Assembly (NCBI GenBank): GCA_028554795.2
Contig: CM068835.1
Span: forward strand, 32,554,311-32,618,310
Direction of reading: 5' to 3'
DNA: 64,000 nt
Source of the DNA: Sinohyriopsis cumingii
Lineage: Eukaryota > Mollusca > Bivalvia > Unionida > Unionidae
In this document: positions 39,621-48,412 of the stretch, piece after piece
Layout of the letters: each line of letters opens with the position of its first letter
Numbering within the stretch: the stretch's first letter is position 1
Notes under the pieces: model-generated
The model's input: only the letters and a program-made list of their open reading frames with translations
Database searches by the model: none
Told to the model about the DNA's origin: nothing
Program-made: the position numbers and the translations under genes

Positions 39621-42600
39621 TTACAACCAATGTTTTATACCAACGTGTCCATACGGTAAGGTGAAATGATTGGGAAGTCGAACTCGCTTCTGGTACACGA
39701 TTTGATAGACTTTTTCCAAGGGCCGACTGACGATGTGGTGAGTGGGTAAACGTACAATCTTGTTCGGTTGATAGGTGGTCACTTTAAAGTTTCCATCCTC
39801 TACCGATTGCAAGGCTTCTTTCAATACCCCAATGTTGACCACTCGACTGGTACGATAATTCAGAGTCAGTCCTTTCACTTTGCACGTCGTGTGCACTTCT
39901 CCTTGTTTGTCCCGGTATTCGTAGCCGTAATTTGTGGGACCGCCACTGACGAAACTTAGAATCTTGTCGTCGGGATGCTCGTCTGTCCAGGCTCCTAAAC
40001 GGTCTCCTTCGATGCTAGGGTGCTGTTGACTCGGATGATGGATGTAAATGCAACTGTCCATGTCAAAGTACAGGACGCGTTCCCCTAACAGTTCTAAAGC
40101 TTCGTACAATTTTAAGCGAGCATGAGCTGTCACGTAAGCCGCAATGATGACATTTCCAAAAGGGTCGTCTTGTACGAAGTCCAGATCTTCTTCGTAATTG
40201 ACCAAGATCAAATCCTCTCGAACGACGTCCACGTGTTTCATGTATTTGGTTTTGTCGTGAATCATCTGGAAGTAGCGGGAAGGTTCTGTCAAATATTCCG
40301 TCTTGGGTAAACACGGTCGTTGTGCCATTTTACCCCACAAGCAATTTAACATCACTTTGGCAAACGATCGCCTGCCTTCGTTTTTCTCGATGTGGTCTAA
40401 AGAGATGCCTTCTTGTTCATAGTATTTCTCTTTGAATTGTATTTGGTCTTCGGGAGTGTGACACCAGGACGGATAGCCGCTGACTTCTTGTTTCAGTTTC
40501 AAAAAGGCATCCACGTAGTCGGCTAAAATGCCTTTTTGACTGGGATCACCCTTGTGGTATTGTTGTGTCTTGGGAAAGTGGCAAATTTCGTACACTTCTA
40601 ACAGTTGGTATCCCATGTCCAGAGCTTTGAACAATTCTACGCTGACCCAGGTTCCCGTCAAGGCACGTTCTTCCTGGGTGTGATGGCAAGGCTGGTCTTG
40701 GTTGCACGTTTCGGCACAAGTACGGCACAAGGGAAACATCAGTTTGCCTTGACAATGGTGAGGTAAGACGGGATGGTACAAGTCTGTGGGAGGCAAAACT
40801 TTACACTTGATCAAGCCTTCGTATTGTCGAATGTTTTTCAGGTCGATGTGTTCCGTCAGCAATTGTGGGTGCCCTACAGGAAAGCGACAATATTTGCACA
40901 CGTAGGGATACAGCGAACACACGTCCAAGTATTTGATTTCTTCTCCTTTCTCTTCGTCGGCTTGGTACAGCAAACAGGTGGCATTGGTCCTTCCTCCGTA
41001 CAAACTATCCCTCGGGTTCAGCGGGTCCATGAACTGGTAACTTTCCACGAGGCGTTTAAACTCGGGATCGGTTTTCATGCGGTGATCGTACTCGTGTTCC
41101 CACATTTCCACCACTTGGTATCCTTCCTGTTCCAACTTTAGGCGCCGCTGACAAGTGTCCTGGTACAAGTCTTCCATGGTTCGTTGTAAAAACTAATTTT
41201 TAGTTCTACGGTCAGGGTAACAGACGGGACATCCGTGAAATAAGCAACCGTTAAACTCGTACACGATCTTGGTTTTTTCTAAGTCCCAGCCATCGACCGA
41301 ATACGTTCCGATGGTCTTTTCACCCCCTCCGTTGCGGGCATGCTGAATCCACTTGTCTTCCTTGTCACACAAGTAATGTAACCAACGTAGGGCTTTGACC
41401 GAGTATTGACGTTTGACATAGTGGGTCGTTTGAGGGCTGATGACAGCCACGGTGTTTTCAGGCATGAATCGTTATCGATACACTAAGGAACACGCTTTAG
41501 CAATGGTGCAAGCTTCTTTCAAAGGATCGACCCCTCCGTGTTCCATGAACAGTTCTCGAAATTTTCCACAGCAACGTCGTAAAATGTCCACGTCGGAACG
41601 ACAATAATTTAGCATTTCACCCTGAAAGTCGAAAGGGTCGGAGGCGTGAGCCTGGTACCAAGCGTAGAAAGCTTCTCGTTGTTCGGTACGCATGTTGTCG
41701 GGGTCGTAATAGTGAGCCTCAGGTAAATGGGGTAGAACGGCGTGTTGGTTGGCTTCCGTATTGAAAAAGTGTGGAAAGTACCCTTTAGCCATTTCTGTCA
41801 TTCCAAACGTTTTAGGCATTCGACTCAAAGGCATGGCCAAATAGCTCATCGAATCTTTAAACTGCACTTGTCCCACTTGCATGAAAATGATTTTGGCTCC
41901 GTTCAAAGTCACTTTAGGACGCTCGGTGCTTTGTTCCGTATAGTACCTCAAAAGAAACTGTCCATCGTATCCGGAGAAATTGTGAGCCATCACCGTGGCA
42001 TGACGATGACAATCTCCGTAACGTTCGATGTCCTCTTGGCTCCACGTCTTGTCGATGGGGTCTAAAACCCATTGTGCAAAATCGGCTAACGTGTTCGGTC
42101 CCCGAAAGATTTTTTCACGTCCTCCAGGAATCTTGCTGCAGTGAGGGCAATGACTGAAGATAGGTTCTTGAATTCACTTCTCGCACGCTCGATGAGCCAC
42201 GCAGAAATTAGGAATGTGAATGCCGGTCTCTTGCATGCATTCGAAATCGAAAAAGATGAAATTGCCTTTCTTCTTGTGACCGTCCTCTTTCTCTGGTGGG
42301 GGTTGGTATTTTTGCACGTAGCACTAGTGTTCGAAGTCCACGATGTGGTGACAAATGTGACATTTTTTCTTTCCTCGACATACGTGTGCCTTGGCATTAT
42401 TGGTAAGTATGCCTTGTCCACAGGTAGGGCACAATCTCAGCAGTTGACAAGCACATTTCTTCTGTGAACCTTGTGTTTTCAAATGTTGTTGGTAACAGGT
42501 AGGACTGACAAACGTGCGCAGACAAGTTGAACAAGGCACTGGTCCTTCGCTCAGACAGGGTGGAGAGGCCAAACATCCTGGGCATTTCATTCCACAATGT

Positions 42601-43658
42601 TTGTGTTGCTCTCGATTGCTATAACCATAATCACATTTCTCACAATAATAAACATATCCCAGGAATCCGGTGATGGTGGTAATGGTATCGAAATGGTCAT
42701 CGTGATAATAAACATGAATGTATTTTCCGTCCTTAAAATCTTGGCCTCGAAACAACAGAGGCCCGTGCATTTCTTGAGGGTGCACTTTCAAGGTGTATCG
42801 TGGAGCTAGGGCATCTTGCAATTTTTGCATCTCAGGAATGCCACAGGGTGTGTCTTTGGACAGGCCAGCTTGTTGTAACAGGAGTTCTGCTTCGTTTCGT
42901 TGTTTGGCTCGGTCCGATTGTCGAATAGTTTTCCAGGCTCTTTTCCATTCTACCGTATCGTTCTTGTTGGCATAGGTTCGTCCCACCACGATGGCACGGG
43001 CTAAACACATCTGGTCTTGAGGGTTGTTAATTCGGACGAGACTTGTTTTGGTGTTGCGAAGGTCGTCCACCAATAAGATCTTTTTGCGTCCAGTCCCTTG
43101 AGGAGGAGAGACGTGGGTCATGTCCAGTGTGGCTTTTCCATCGGTGATGTCAAACTGGTCATTAGATTGTTGTACGTGTTGAATCTTGTCCATGACTTTG
43201 GAAGCGGTCAATTCTGCAGGGGTGCTAAACTCGATCCAAACAGGGGATTTCAAACCGTCGTGTTGTATAGAAAGTCTCAAGCGATCGTCTTCTTTGGGTT
43301 GACATTGTCGCTTGAGTGCGGTGAGCAAAGAATCCCACACCCCAGTGATGAACACTTCTGCTTTCTCTAACGGTACTTCAGCCTTGAAATCTTTAAACTT
43401 CACCGTGTATTTGTAAGCCGTGGTTCTAAATTTTCTAGAGGAGCGCTTTTCCGTCTCTCGAATGGAATAGTATTTTTCAGGGTTGACTAAGGATGGTGAA
43501 CTTGGTTTAGAGGGTTCGGATTCTGGTTCACTCATGTCCTCTTCAAAATCACTGGCATGAATTTGTGCCAAGACTTCAGCTCTGGTACGAGGCGATAGAT
43601 CACGTTTCTGCCTCTTACTTTCTTCTTCTTTCTTCTCGAATGAATAGGATCGTTTCAT
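39621..43658 (-). pseudogene. Protein-primed family B DNA polymerase, four in-frame stops
   Basis: One frame of 1345 codons from ATG 43658 to TAA at 39621, without any frameshift but with in-frame stops at 42324-42326 (TAG), 42174-42176 (TGA), 41472-41474 (TAA) and 41193-41195 (TAG). The N-terminal third ends in a Cys/His-rich zinc-ribbon region (YYCEKCDYGYS, CPGCLASPPC, CSTCLRTF). The exonuclease domain has FFDFECMQETG, MAHNFSGYDGQFLL and YCRSDVDIL. The polymerase domain has motif A LDVCSLYPYV, motif B NCLWGKMAQRP and motif C YFDMDS (M where T is usual). The TGA is at the same codon in copy A. TATAAAT lies at 43706-43712. Confidence 0.92.
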
Positions 43659-43705
43659 CTTGAGTGCAAAACGTCAAATGACTCAAGTGTAAACACCATA
43701 GACTA

Positions 43706-43712
43706 ATTTATA
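43706..43712 (-). promoter_or_regulatory. TATA box of the polymerase gene (divergent promoter, minus side)
   Basis: TATAAAT on the minus strand, about 48 nt before ATG 43658, 20 bp from the opposite-strand TATA of the CCHC gene. Together they form a compact divergent promoter. Confidence 0.6.
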
Positions 43713-43731
43713 GTCATGGCAAACCAGCGTA

Positions 43732-43739
43732 TATAAAAG
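43732..43739 (+). promoter_or_regulatory. TATA box of the CCHC gene (divergent promoter, plus side)
   Basis: TATAAAAG in GCGTATATAAAAGGGTGTGTG, about 54 nt before ATG 43793. The same sequence with TATATATAAAGGG is at about 16548 in copy A. Confidence 0.7.
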
Positions 43740-43792
43740 GGTGTGTGTCTTGTTCTTTCACTATTCATTTCACTCTCAAGCCGAGCACAACG

Positions 43793-44287
43793 ATGGAAGA
43801 GACTACCCAAATCGAACGTTTCGTCAGAGCTTTGCGAGGGGTCATTAGAAAATTCTCTTCAGACCAGCCGACGGACTACTCTCCTTCCTTTCGAGATAAA
43901 AGTCAAGATACTTGCTATATCTGTCAGAAGAAAGGGCATTGGTCTTCAGAGTGTCCAGACCGTCAAAAAAGAACAAAAACAGGGGCTAAAAAAGACAAAA
44001 GTCAAGATACCTGTTATTATTGTCAAGAAAAAGGACATTGGTCTCCAGATTGCCCAAAAAAGAAACAAGAGGAGTCAAAAGAAAAGAGGAATTCTTCAGA
44101 AGAAGAGAGGGATTCTTCGGAAGAAGAGAGGGATTTTTCAGAGGAAGAAAGCAGACAGGTGAAGAAAAAGAAACAGGAGAAGAAAAGAAGAAGGGAAGAA
44201 AGTGAGGAGGAAGAAGAGGAAAAGAGTGTGACGGTGAAGAAATTAAAAACCAGAGAGACTAAACAAGGAGAAAGAAGAAGTCAATGA
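43793..44287 (+). CDS. CCHC zinc-knuckle protein with charged tail
   Basis: 164 residues from ATG 43793 (MEETTQIERFVRALRG); intact. Two retroviral-type zinc knuckles, CYICQKKGHWSSEC and CYYCQEKGHWSPDC (both C-x2-C-x4-H-x4-C), spaced by a Lys-rich linker. Then a Ser/Glu repeat region (SSEEERD repeats, candidate CK2 sites) and a K/R/E-rich tail. There is no capsid-like Gag domain, so it is not a Gag polyprotein. Likely a single-stranded nucleic-acid-binding protein; role in the element unknown. Plus strand, divergent from the polymerase. Copy A has a broken homologue. Confidence 0.78.
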   Translation: MEETTQIERFVRALRGVIRKFSSDQPTDYSPSFRDKSQDTCYICQKKGHWSSECPDRQKRTKTGAKKDKSQDTCYYCQEKGHWSPDCPKKKQEESKEKRNSSEEERDSSEEERDFSEEESRQVKKKKQEKKRRREESEEEEEEKSVTVKKLKTRETKQGERRSQ

Positions 44288-44514
44288 ACTTTTTATTAAA
44301 GTGTTGTGTTGTGAATTGTGAATTGGATTGTAACAATGGATAAAAGAATAAATTAATGATATAAGGTAAGTGTCCTTGAGTTTTGATTTTAAAATAAGAA
44401 GCTATACTCACGCACTCATACAAAGACACGTACTATAGGGGTAAAATGTTTTTTTTGTTGATTTTTGAGTTATTGGCAAATTGAAAGCGCTATCTCTTTT
44501 CGAGAGATGTGGGT

Positions 44515-44530
44515 GGCCCTGAAAAGGGCC
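44515..44530 (-). terminator. Histone-type 3' stem-loop after the right-arm minus-strand gene
   Basis: Minus-strand core GGCCCTTTTCAGGGCC, followed by ACCCACATCTCTCGAAAAGA, i.e. ACCCA and a purine-rich element. It lies about 22 nt beyond the stop of 44552-45123. Confidence 0.85.
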
Positions 44531-44551
44531 TTTTTTGGTGTAGGGGTGAGT

Positions 44552-45123
44552 TTAAGCAATCAACTTTAACTGCCTTAAGCCTTTGCCACGGCCAAGGCCT
44601 ACTTCTGGACTGCGTAATGTTGATGATGATTGGGTTGAAATCACTAAGGGTGGTACGGTAGGCTTAGTCACAGGGTTGACGTGTTTAGCTCGGGAAGGTC
44701 GTATTCTCTTCGGTCGTAATAAAGAAGTCTGATACATTTGTTTCAGACTTCTTAACTCCGCTAAAATGTCCAACAGTACCGTGACCGTTTGATTTTCACC
44801 CTCTTGTTTCTTTGCTGCTACTTCTTCTTGCTGTTGTTGCTGTTGTTTTTTTTTACCTCTTCTTCTTGCTGCTGCTGTAGGAGAAAAGCTTGTTCCGTTT
44901 CCTTTTGTCGTTGTATAAATTTCTCCAATTCTTCTTTCTGTCTCTGTCTAAAATTCTCCACTTACGGTAATGAAGAAGGTAACGAAGGTTCCGGAACAAA
45001 TTCTTGCGAGATAAGAAAATCCACAAAATCCCAATGTACCTCTTCTGAAAGTAAGTCCGGGTTCCCTTGGGCAGTCTCCCCTGCTGGTGCACCCCAATGG
45101 ATCGTTTTCTGAGTTTCCGTCAT
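44552..45123 (-). pseudogene. Right-arm Gln/Glu-rich coiled-coil gene (copy B, broken)
   Basis: Homologue of the intact copy A gene 17350-17982. It starts at ATG 45123 (MTETQKTIHWGAPAG), runs into an in-frame stop at about 44965 and a frame change in the Q/K-rich region. The last 73 codons are open (DILAELRSLKQMYQTSLL, GLGRGKGLRQL). TATATAG lies at 45172-45178. Confidence 0.7.
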
Positions 45124-45171
45124 GCTGAATCACTGTCGCATAGATTGACTGCACACAAGCGCTAGCGAATC

Positions 45172-45178
45172 TATATAG
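45172..45178 (-). promoter_or_regulatory. TATA box of the right-arm minus-strand gene
   Basis: TATATAG, about 50 nt upstream of ATG 45123, preceded on the minus strand by GTGACGTGACGTGG and two CCAAT-like boxes (ATTGG on the plus strand at about 45210 and 45250). Arrangement conserved in copy A near 18030. Confidence 0.6.
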
Positions 45179-45290
45179 ACCACGTCACGTCACAGACTGC
45201 TCTCTTCGGATTGGATGCGGGCTGACTGAATTTTGTAACGCGTGTTCGGATTGGTGAATGAACTCAATCCGTTTCAATCCTTCCTCTACC

Positions 45291-45298
45291 TATAAATA
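45291..45298 (+). promoter_or_regulatory. TATA box of the small right-arm plus-strand gene
   Basis: TATAAATA, 45 nt before ATG 45343, on the other side of the same CCAAT-containing divergent promoter. Confidence 0.65.
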
Positions 45299-45342
45299 AG
45301 CGCAGTTCACTGCATTGATTCACCTGTTCTCGTCGCTTCAAG

Positions 45343-45573
45343 ATGTGGACCACAGTCGAATCATCCACCCTTGTGTCTTCCATGATGTTTAGGAAGGACA
45401 TGCTCATGTATGTCCGGTCCAAGTGGACCGTTGTCGACAAGTCAGACACCAGTCTGTGGATACGAAGAGTGTACGTAGAAAGACAAGGTTGCCTCAAGAG
45501 GACACTGATTTATGGCCCTCGAGTAAGACGCAGCTTGAGGACAAGAAGATGCCGCAGATGCCCTTTATGTTAA
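45343..45573 (+). CDS. Small basic Cys-containing protein at the right end
   Basis: 76 residues from ATG 45343 (MWTTVESSTLVSSMMF). The C-terminal half is basic (CLKRTLIYGPRVRRSLRTRR) and ends CRRCPLC. Conservation of the same frame in copy A (VESSTL, LMYVRS, CLKR.LIYGP, RCPLC) supports real coding. It has a TATA box 45 nt upstream, and a perfect histone-type stem-loop 20-25 nt after the stop, so the unit looks like a histone gene in layout although the protein is not a histone. Function unknown; a nucleic-acid-binding role is possible. Confidence 0.7.
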   Translation: MWTTVESSTLVSSMMFRKDMLMYVRSKWTVVDKSDTSLWIRRVYVERQGCLKRTLIYGPRVRRSLRTRRCRRCPLC

Positions 45574-45588
45574 TGGATACATTAACAT

Positions 45589-45917
45589 AAACCCAAAGGC
45601 CCTTTTCAGGGCCACCCATATTTCTCGAAAAGAGAATGACTTTCCATTGCCTACCCCTTTTTTTAAATTTAAAAAAAAACAAACAAATCCCATGTTCAAT
45701 TCCCCCCTTGTCCCTAAATAGACCCACACTTTATTCCCCCATGTTCAATTCCCCTTGAGGCTAGAGTGACCCAAGACTTTTTCCCATGTTAAATTCCCCT
45801 TGAGGCTAGAGTGACCCACGATTTTTCTCCATGTTAATTTTCCATTGAGGCTAGAGTGACCCAGGCATCTCTGTAATGATAATTCCCATTGAGGCTAGTG
45901 TGACCCACTTCACTACT
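45589..45917 (-). repeat. Right terminal inverted repeat of Polinton B
   Basis: Reverse complement of the left TIR with few differences; ends CTTCACTACT at 45917, followed by the ACCAAT duplication. Carries the same iterated 45-bp units and the stem-loop 45598-45613. Confidence 0.93.
45598..45613 (+). terminator. Histone-type 3' stem-loop, right TIR
   Basis: Core GGCCCTTTTCAGGGCC with CCAAA directly before and ACCCA directly after (45593-45618), matching the 26-nt metazoan histone consensus throughout. A purine-rich CGAAAAGAGAATGA follows at 45626-45639, at typical histone-downstream-element spacing. Confidence 0.88.
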
Positions 45918-45923
45918 ACCAAT
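45918..45923. repeat. Right 6-bp target-site duplication of Polinton B (ACCAAT)
   Basis: Identical to 25304-25309 and directly adjacent to the last TIR base. Confidence 0.93.
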
Positions 45924-47266
45924 CACTATCATATTTGAAGGAAGTAATTGATTAGAGGAAATATGGGTGTTCGGTTACCAAAGATGCTAATTGTCAGATA
46001 TACTGTCCTTCTAATCGTTAATTTTTCAAATCGTATCTTGTTCATTTAAATATGTTCTTTATGTCGCGTATCACTAGAAACATGCCCTTCTTATAATTGT
46101 TCAAAACGATGCAGAAACAATTGAATGTCTTAATTTAATAATATATTTACGTATAAATATTTCAAATATGTTTATAAATTTGGTTTTGATATATGGGGAA
46201 TATGTATGCTAAAGTTGTTATTTCAAACCAACTACATCAGCATAGTGCTTTTTTTCTTTCTCTGTAAATTTGTTTTGACATAGAAACATTAGTCACGTGA
46301 TGCTTGCATGAATTGTACACTATAACTACATCTACGTTTGAATCTAAAACATACTAAAGTATATAGCCTTGCTGTCAATACCTCCTTATGACAGACTTAG
46401 GCAATGCTTGCGTCATTCATAAGTTGTATTCATAAAGTTCCTCTCCGACTGCCTGCCTAGACTGCCAGACAAAATCTGAAAGTATTGTGATATATGGCTA
46501 CGTTCTAGAAAATGATACGGTGCATATTAATTCTAATGATTTTAAATGTTGACTTTCCATAATGCATGGTATTACAAAGAAAAATCGTACACCTTTCTGT
46601 ATTTAAAAATGTAAAACCTGTGCAAGTGGTTCTGAAAGTCAATGTCAAATGCAGCACCAATTTATTATATGTTCCGGGGACCCTGTAATACTTATCTTTA
46701 GAAAAATAAAAGTATTTTGATGTCCAAAACATTGGGCATTCTTCATTTGATATGAATGATGATGCATGTCAGTGTCAAAGATTGTGCCAGTATATACTAT
46801 GGTCCGGTACTTAGGGATATTCTTTTAAAATTAAAAAAAAATCGTACATTGTATTCTCAAAATACGATGTTTAAAATTGAAAAATAATTATTGACTTCCA
46901 ATCAGTTTAAATTAATTTTGTGGTCTACAACTCTCCCGTCAATACTTATTACTGATGTAAAAAGCATTTCTTTGTACACGAATTTGAAAAATAATTACCT
47001 TACCTATTACCTGTGCAAAAAAATAACTTATGTAGCTCTTGTCTGATCATCCATATCCTTGCCCTGATGTATACTTATATACTTATATGTTTCAGTTTGT
47101 CACTTGGTATTCATTTCAACCATTCAAGAACCGTAACATATCGCAGTATTTAATAGTCTACCTTAAAAACATTGAGTAATCATTAATTGATCTTACTGTG
47201 CAAAGAAACAAATAAATTAGGAATATCATTGCAAATACAGCAGTATTAAAGTCTTCATTATTTCAG
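45924..47266. other. Rest of esterase intron 3
   Basis: AT-rich intronic sequence ending in the TTTCAG acceptor of exon 4. I see no gene, RNA or recognisable repeat. Confidence 0.7.
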
Positions 47267-47862
47267 GTTCTACTGCCCAAGAGGTCGATATGGCTCCTTC
47301 GATAAACTTTAGTACTTTCACTTGGGAGGACTACAATCATACAGTTAGAAAATCACTCAGCACCTTTGGCAACGACATTGCAGCAATGGCTCTTAAGTTA
47401 TACCCTCCAGGTCACGTGACACCCGAATATCAGTACACCACCATGACAAGCGATGTTAGAGTCGGATGTGCCACCGACTATTTAAGTCTTGTGGCCGCAA
47501 AGTCCTTTAAATCTCCTATATATCGTTATGTGGTTACAGCATGGCCATCAAAGCCGATGAAAGCATTTCAACTGTATGCCTCTCCTTATTCCATGCACAC
47601 GATGGACATGTTTGGATTTTTCGGTAGCTTTGGTCAAATGTTAGAGAAATTATCTCTGTCAGATGTCGAGTTTCAAAACAATGTAAGATCAGAAGTGATG
47701 TCATTTGTTCTTCGTGGCCATCCAAATGCTTCCAGCTGGTTGCCTTATCCAGCAAGTGTGGCAGAATTTTCAAATTCAACTAAAGTAGTCGCAGCATACC
47801 ATCCTGCAGAATGTCTCTTCTGGTTAACCAATGGATTCTCTTCTTATGCTTGGGTCAATTAA
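47267..47862 (+). CDS. Carboxylesterase-family protein, exon 4 (catalytic Glu and His)
   Basis: Acceptor TTTCAG ends at 47266. Reading on from exon 3 gives GSTAQEVDMAP, where E sits in the position of the triad acid, and later AAYHPAECLFWL, where H sits in the position of the triad histidine near the C-terminus. The stop is TAA at 47860-47862. The four exons therefore encode a complete triad with no frame break, so the gene is probably functional despite about 36 kb of Polinton DNA in its introns. An AATAAA lies at 48048-48053. Confidence 0.92.
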
Positions 47863-48047
47863 TAGACGTCACGTGATGAGTCTGTTGAGCATGAGCTAAA
47901 TGGTATACCCCGTTTGTAAAGAATAATTCTCCCTTCCTTGTACATTAATGGTTTCGTTACACATTATTTTGTAACATAAAAATGGCGAAACGTCTGACAG
48001 CAAATTTTTCCTTTGGTATTTGTTACAGTTTTATTCAACACTTGGAA

Positions 48048-48053
48048 AATAAA
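48048..48053 (+). terminator. Probable poly(A) signal of the esterase
   Basis: AATAAA about 185 nt after the esterase stop codon, followed by another AATAAA-like run at about 48060. Placement fits a short 3' UTR; this is inference from the motif only. Confidence 0.5.
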
Positions 48054-48376
48054 TAAGGAAATAAAAGCGTACTGACGCATACAGGATATGTGTGGTGTTT
48101 CCAATGCGCCAACAAACCATATGCCAATCATAAGAAACAGCTGTGCTAAATTTCCTCTAGTTTATTGACAAATAGCTGCCACTTGCTTGCTTCCGTGGTC
48201 AATCTAACACGACTACTTATAGCGGGGTGAAGAAAAAAAACACATTTTGTGGGGGTTGCGTGCGGGTGGTGATGAGGGTGAGTGGAGGGAGAAAACGGAG
48301 GGTACTGAACAATTAGTCTTCAGTCATTCGCATTAAACTAGAGACGATCTTTAATTTTCATGATATATTGTAAGCA

Positions 48377-48378
<2 letters not shown>

Positions 48379-48410
<32 letters not shown>
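48379..48410. repeat. (GT)n microsatellite
   Basis: Uninterrupted GTGT run of about 32 bp. Confidence 0.95.

Positions 48411-48412
<2 letters not shown>

Larger units (their letters stand above)
25310..45917. mobile_element. Polinton/Maverick (adintovirus-type) copy B, structurally complete
   Basis: 20,608 bp bounded by inverted repeats (25310-25635 and 45589-45917) and a perfect ACCAAT duplication, inserted in intron 3 of the esterase. It encodes the full Polinton core set: polymerase B, chromodomain integrase, packaging ATPase, cysteine protease and two capsid proteins. It also encodes accessory BIR, F-box-like and CCHC genes. Most genes are on the minus strand, antisense to the host gene. 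Lesions are point-like: nonsense codons and 1-nt indels in polymerase, protease, both capsids and four other genes, while integrase and ATPase are open. That points to recent insertion followed by limited decay, so I regard it as an inactive viral/transposon copy. Confidence 0.96.

Noticed and set aside
41193-42326. Reassigned stop codons in the polymerase
   Set aside because: All three stop types occur, three of four are private to this copy, and neighbouring genes use normal stops; mutation is simpler, except possibly for the shared TGA.
42086-42421. Separate minus-strand ORF in the polymerase
   Set aside because: Out of frame with the 4-kb polymerase frame, which reads through this region with recognisable exonuclease motifs.
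43793-44287. Retroviral or gypsy Gag
   Set aside because: Only zinc knuckles are retrovirus-like; there is no capsid domain, protease, RT or LTR, and the gene lies inside the Polinton in both copies.
45598-45613. A host histone gene next to the stem-loops
   Set aside because: None of the genes before the five stem-loops resembles H1, H2A, H2B, H3 or H4, and the stem-loops lie within element boundaries, including the TIRs.
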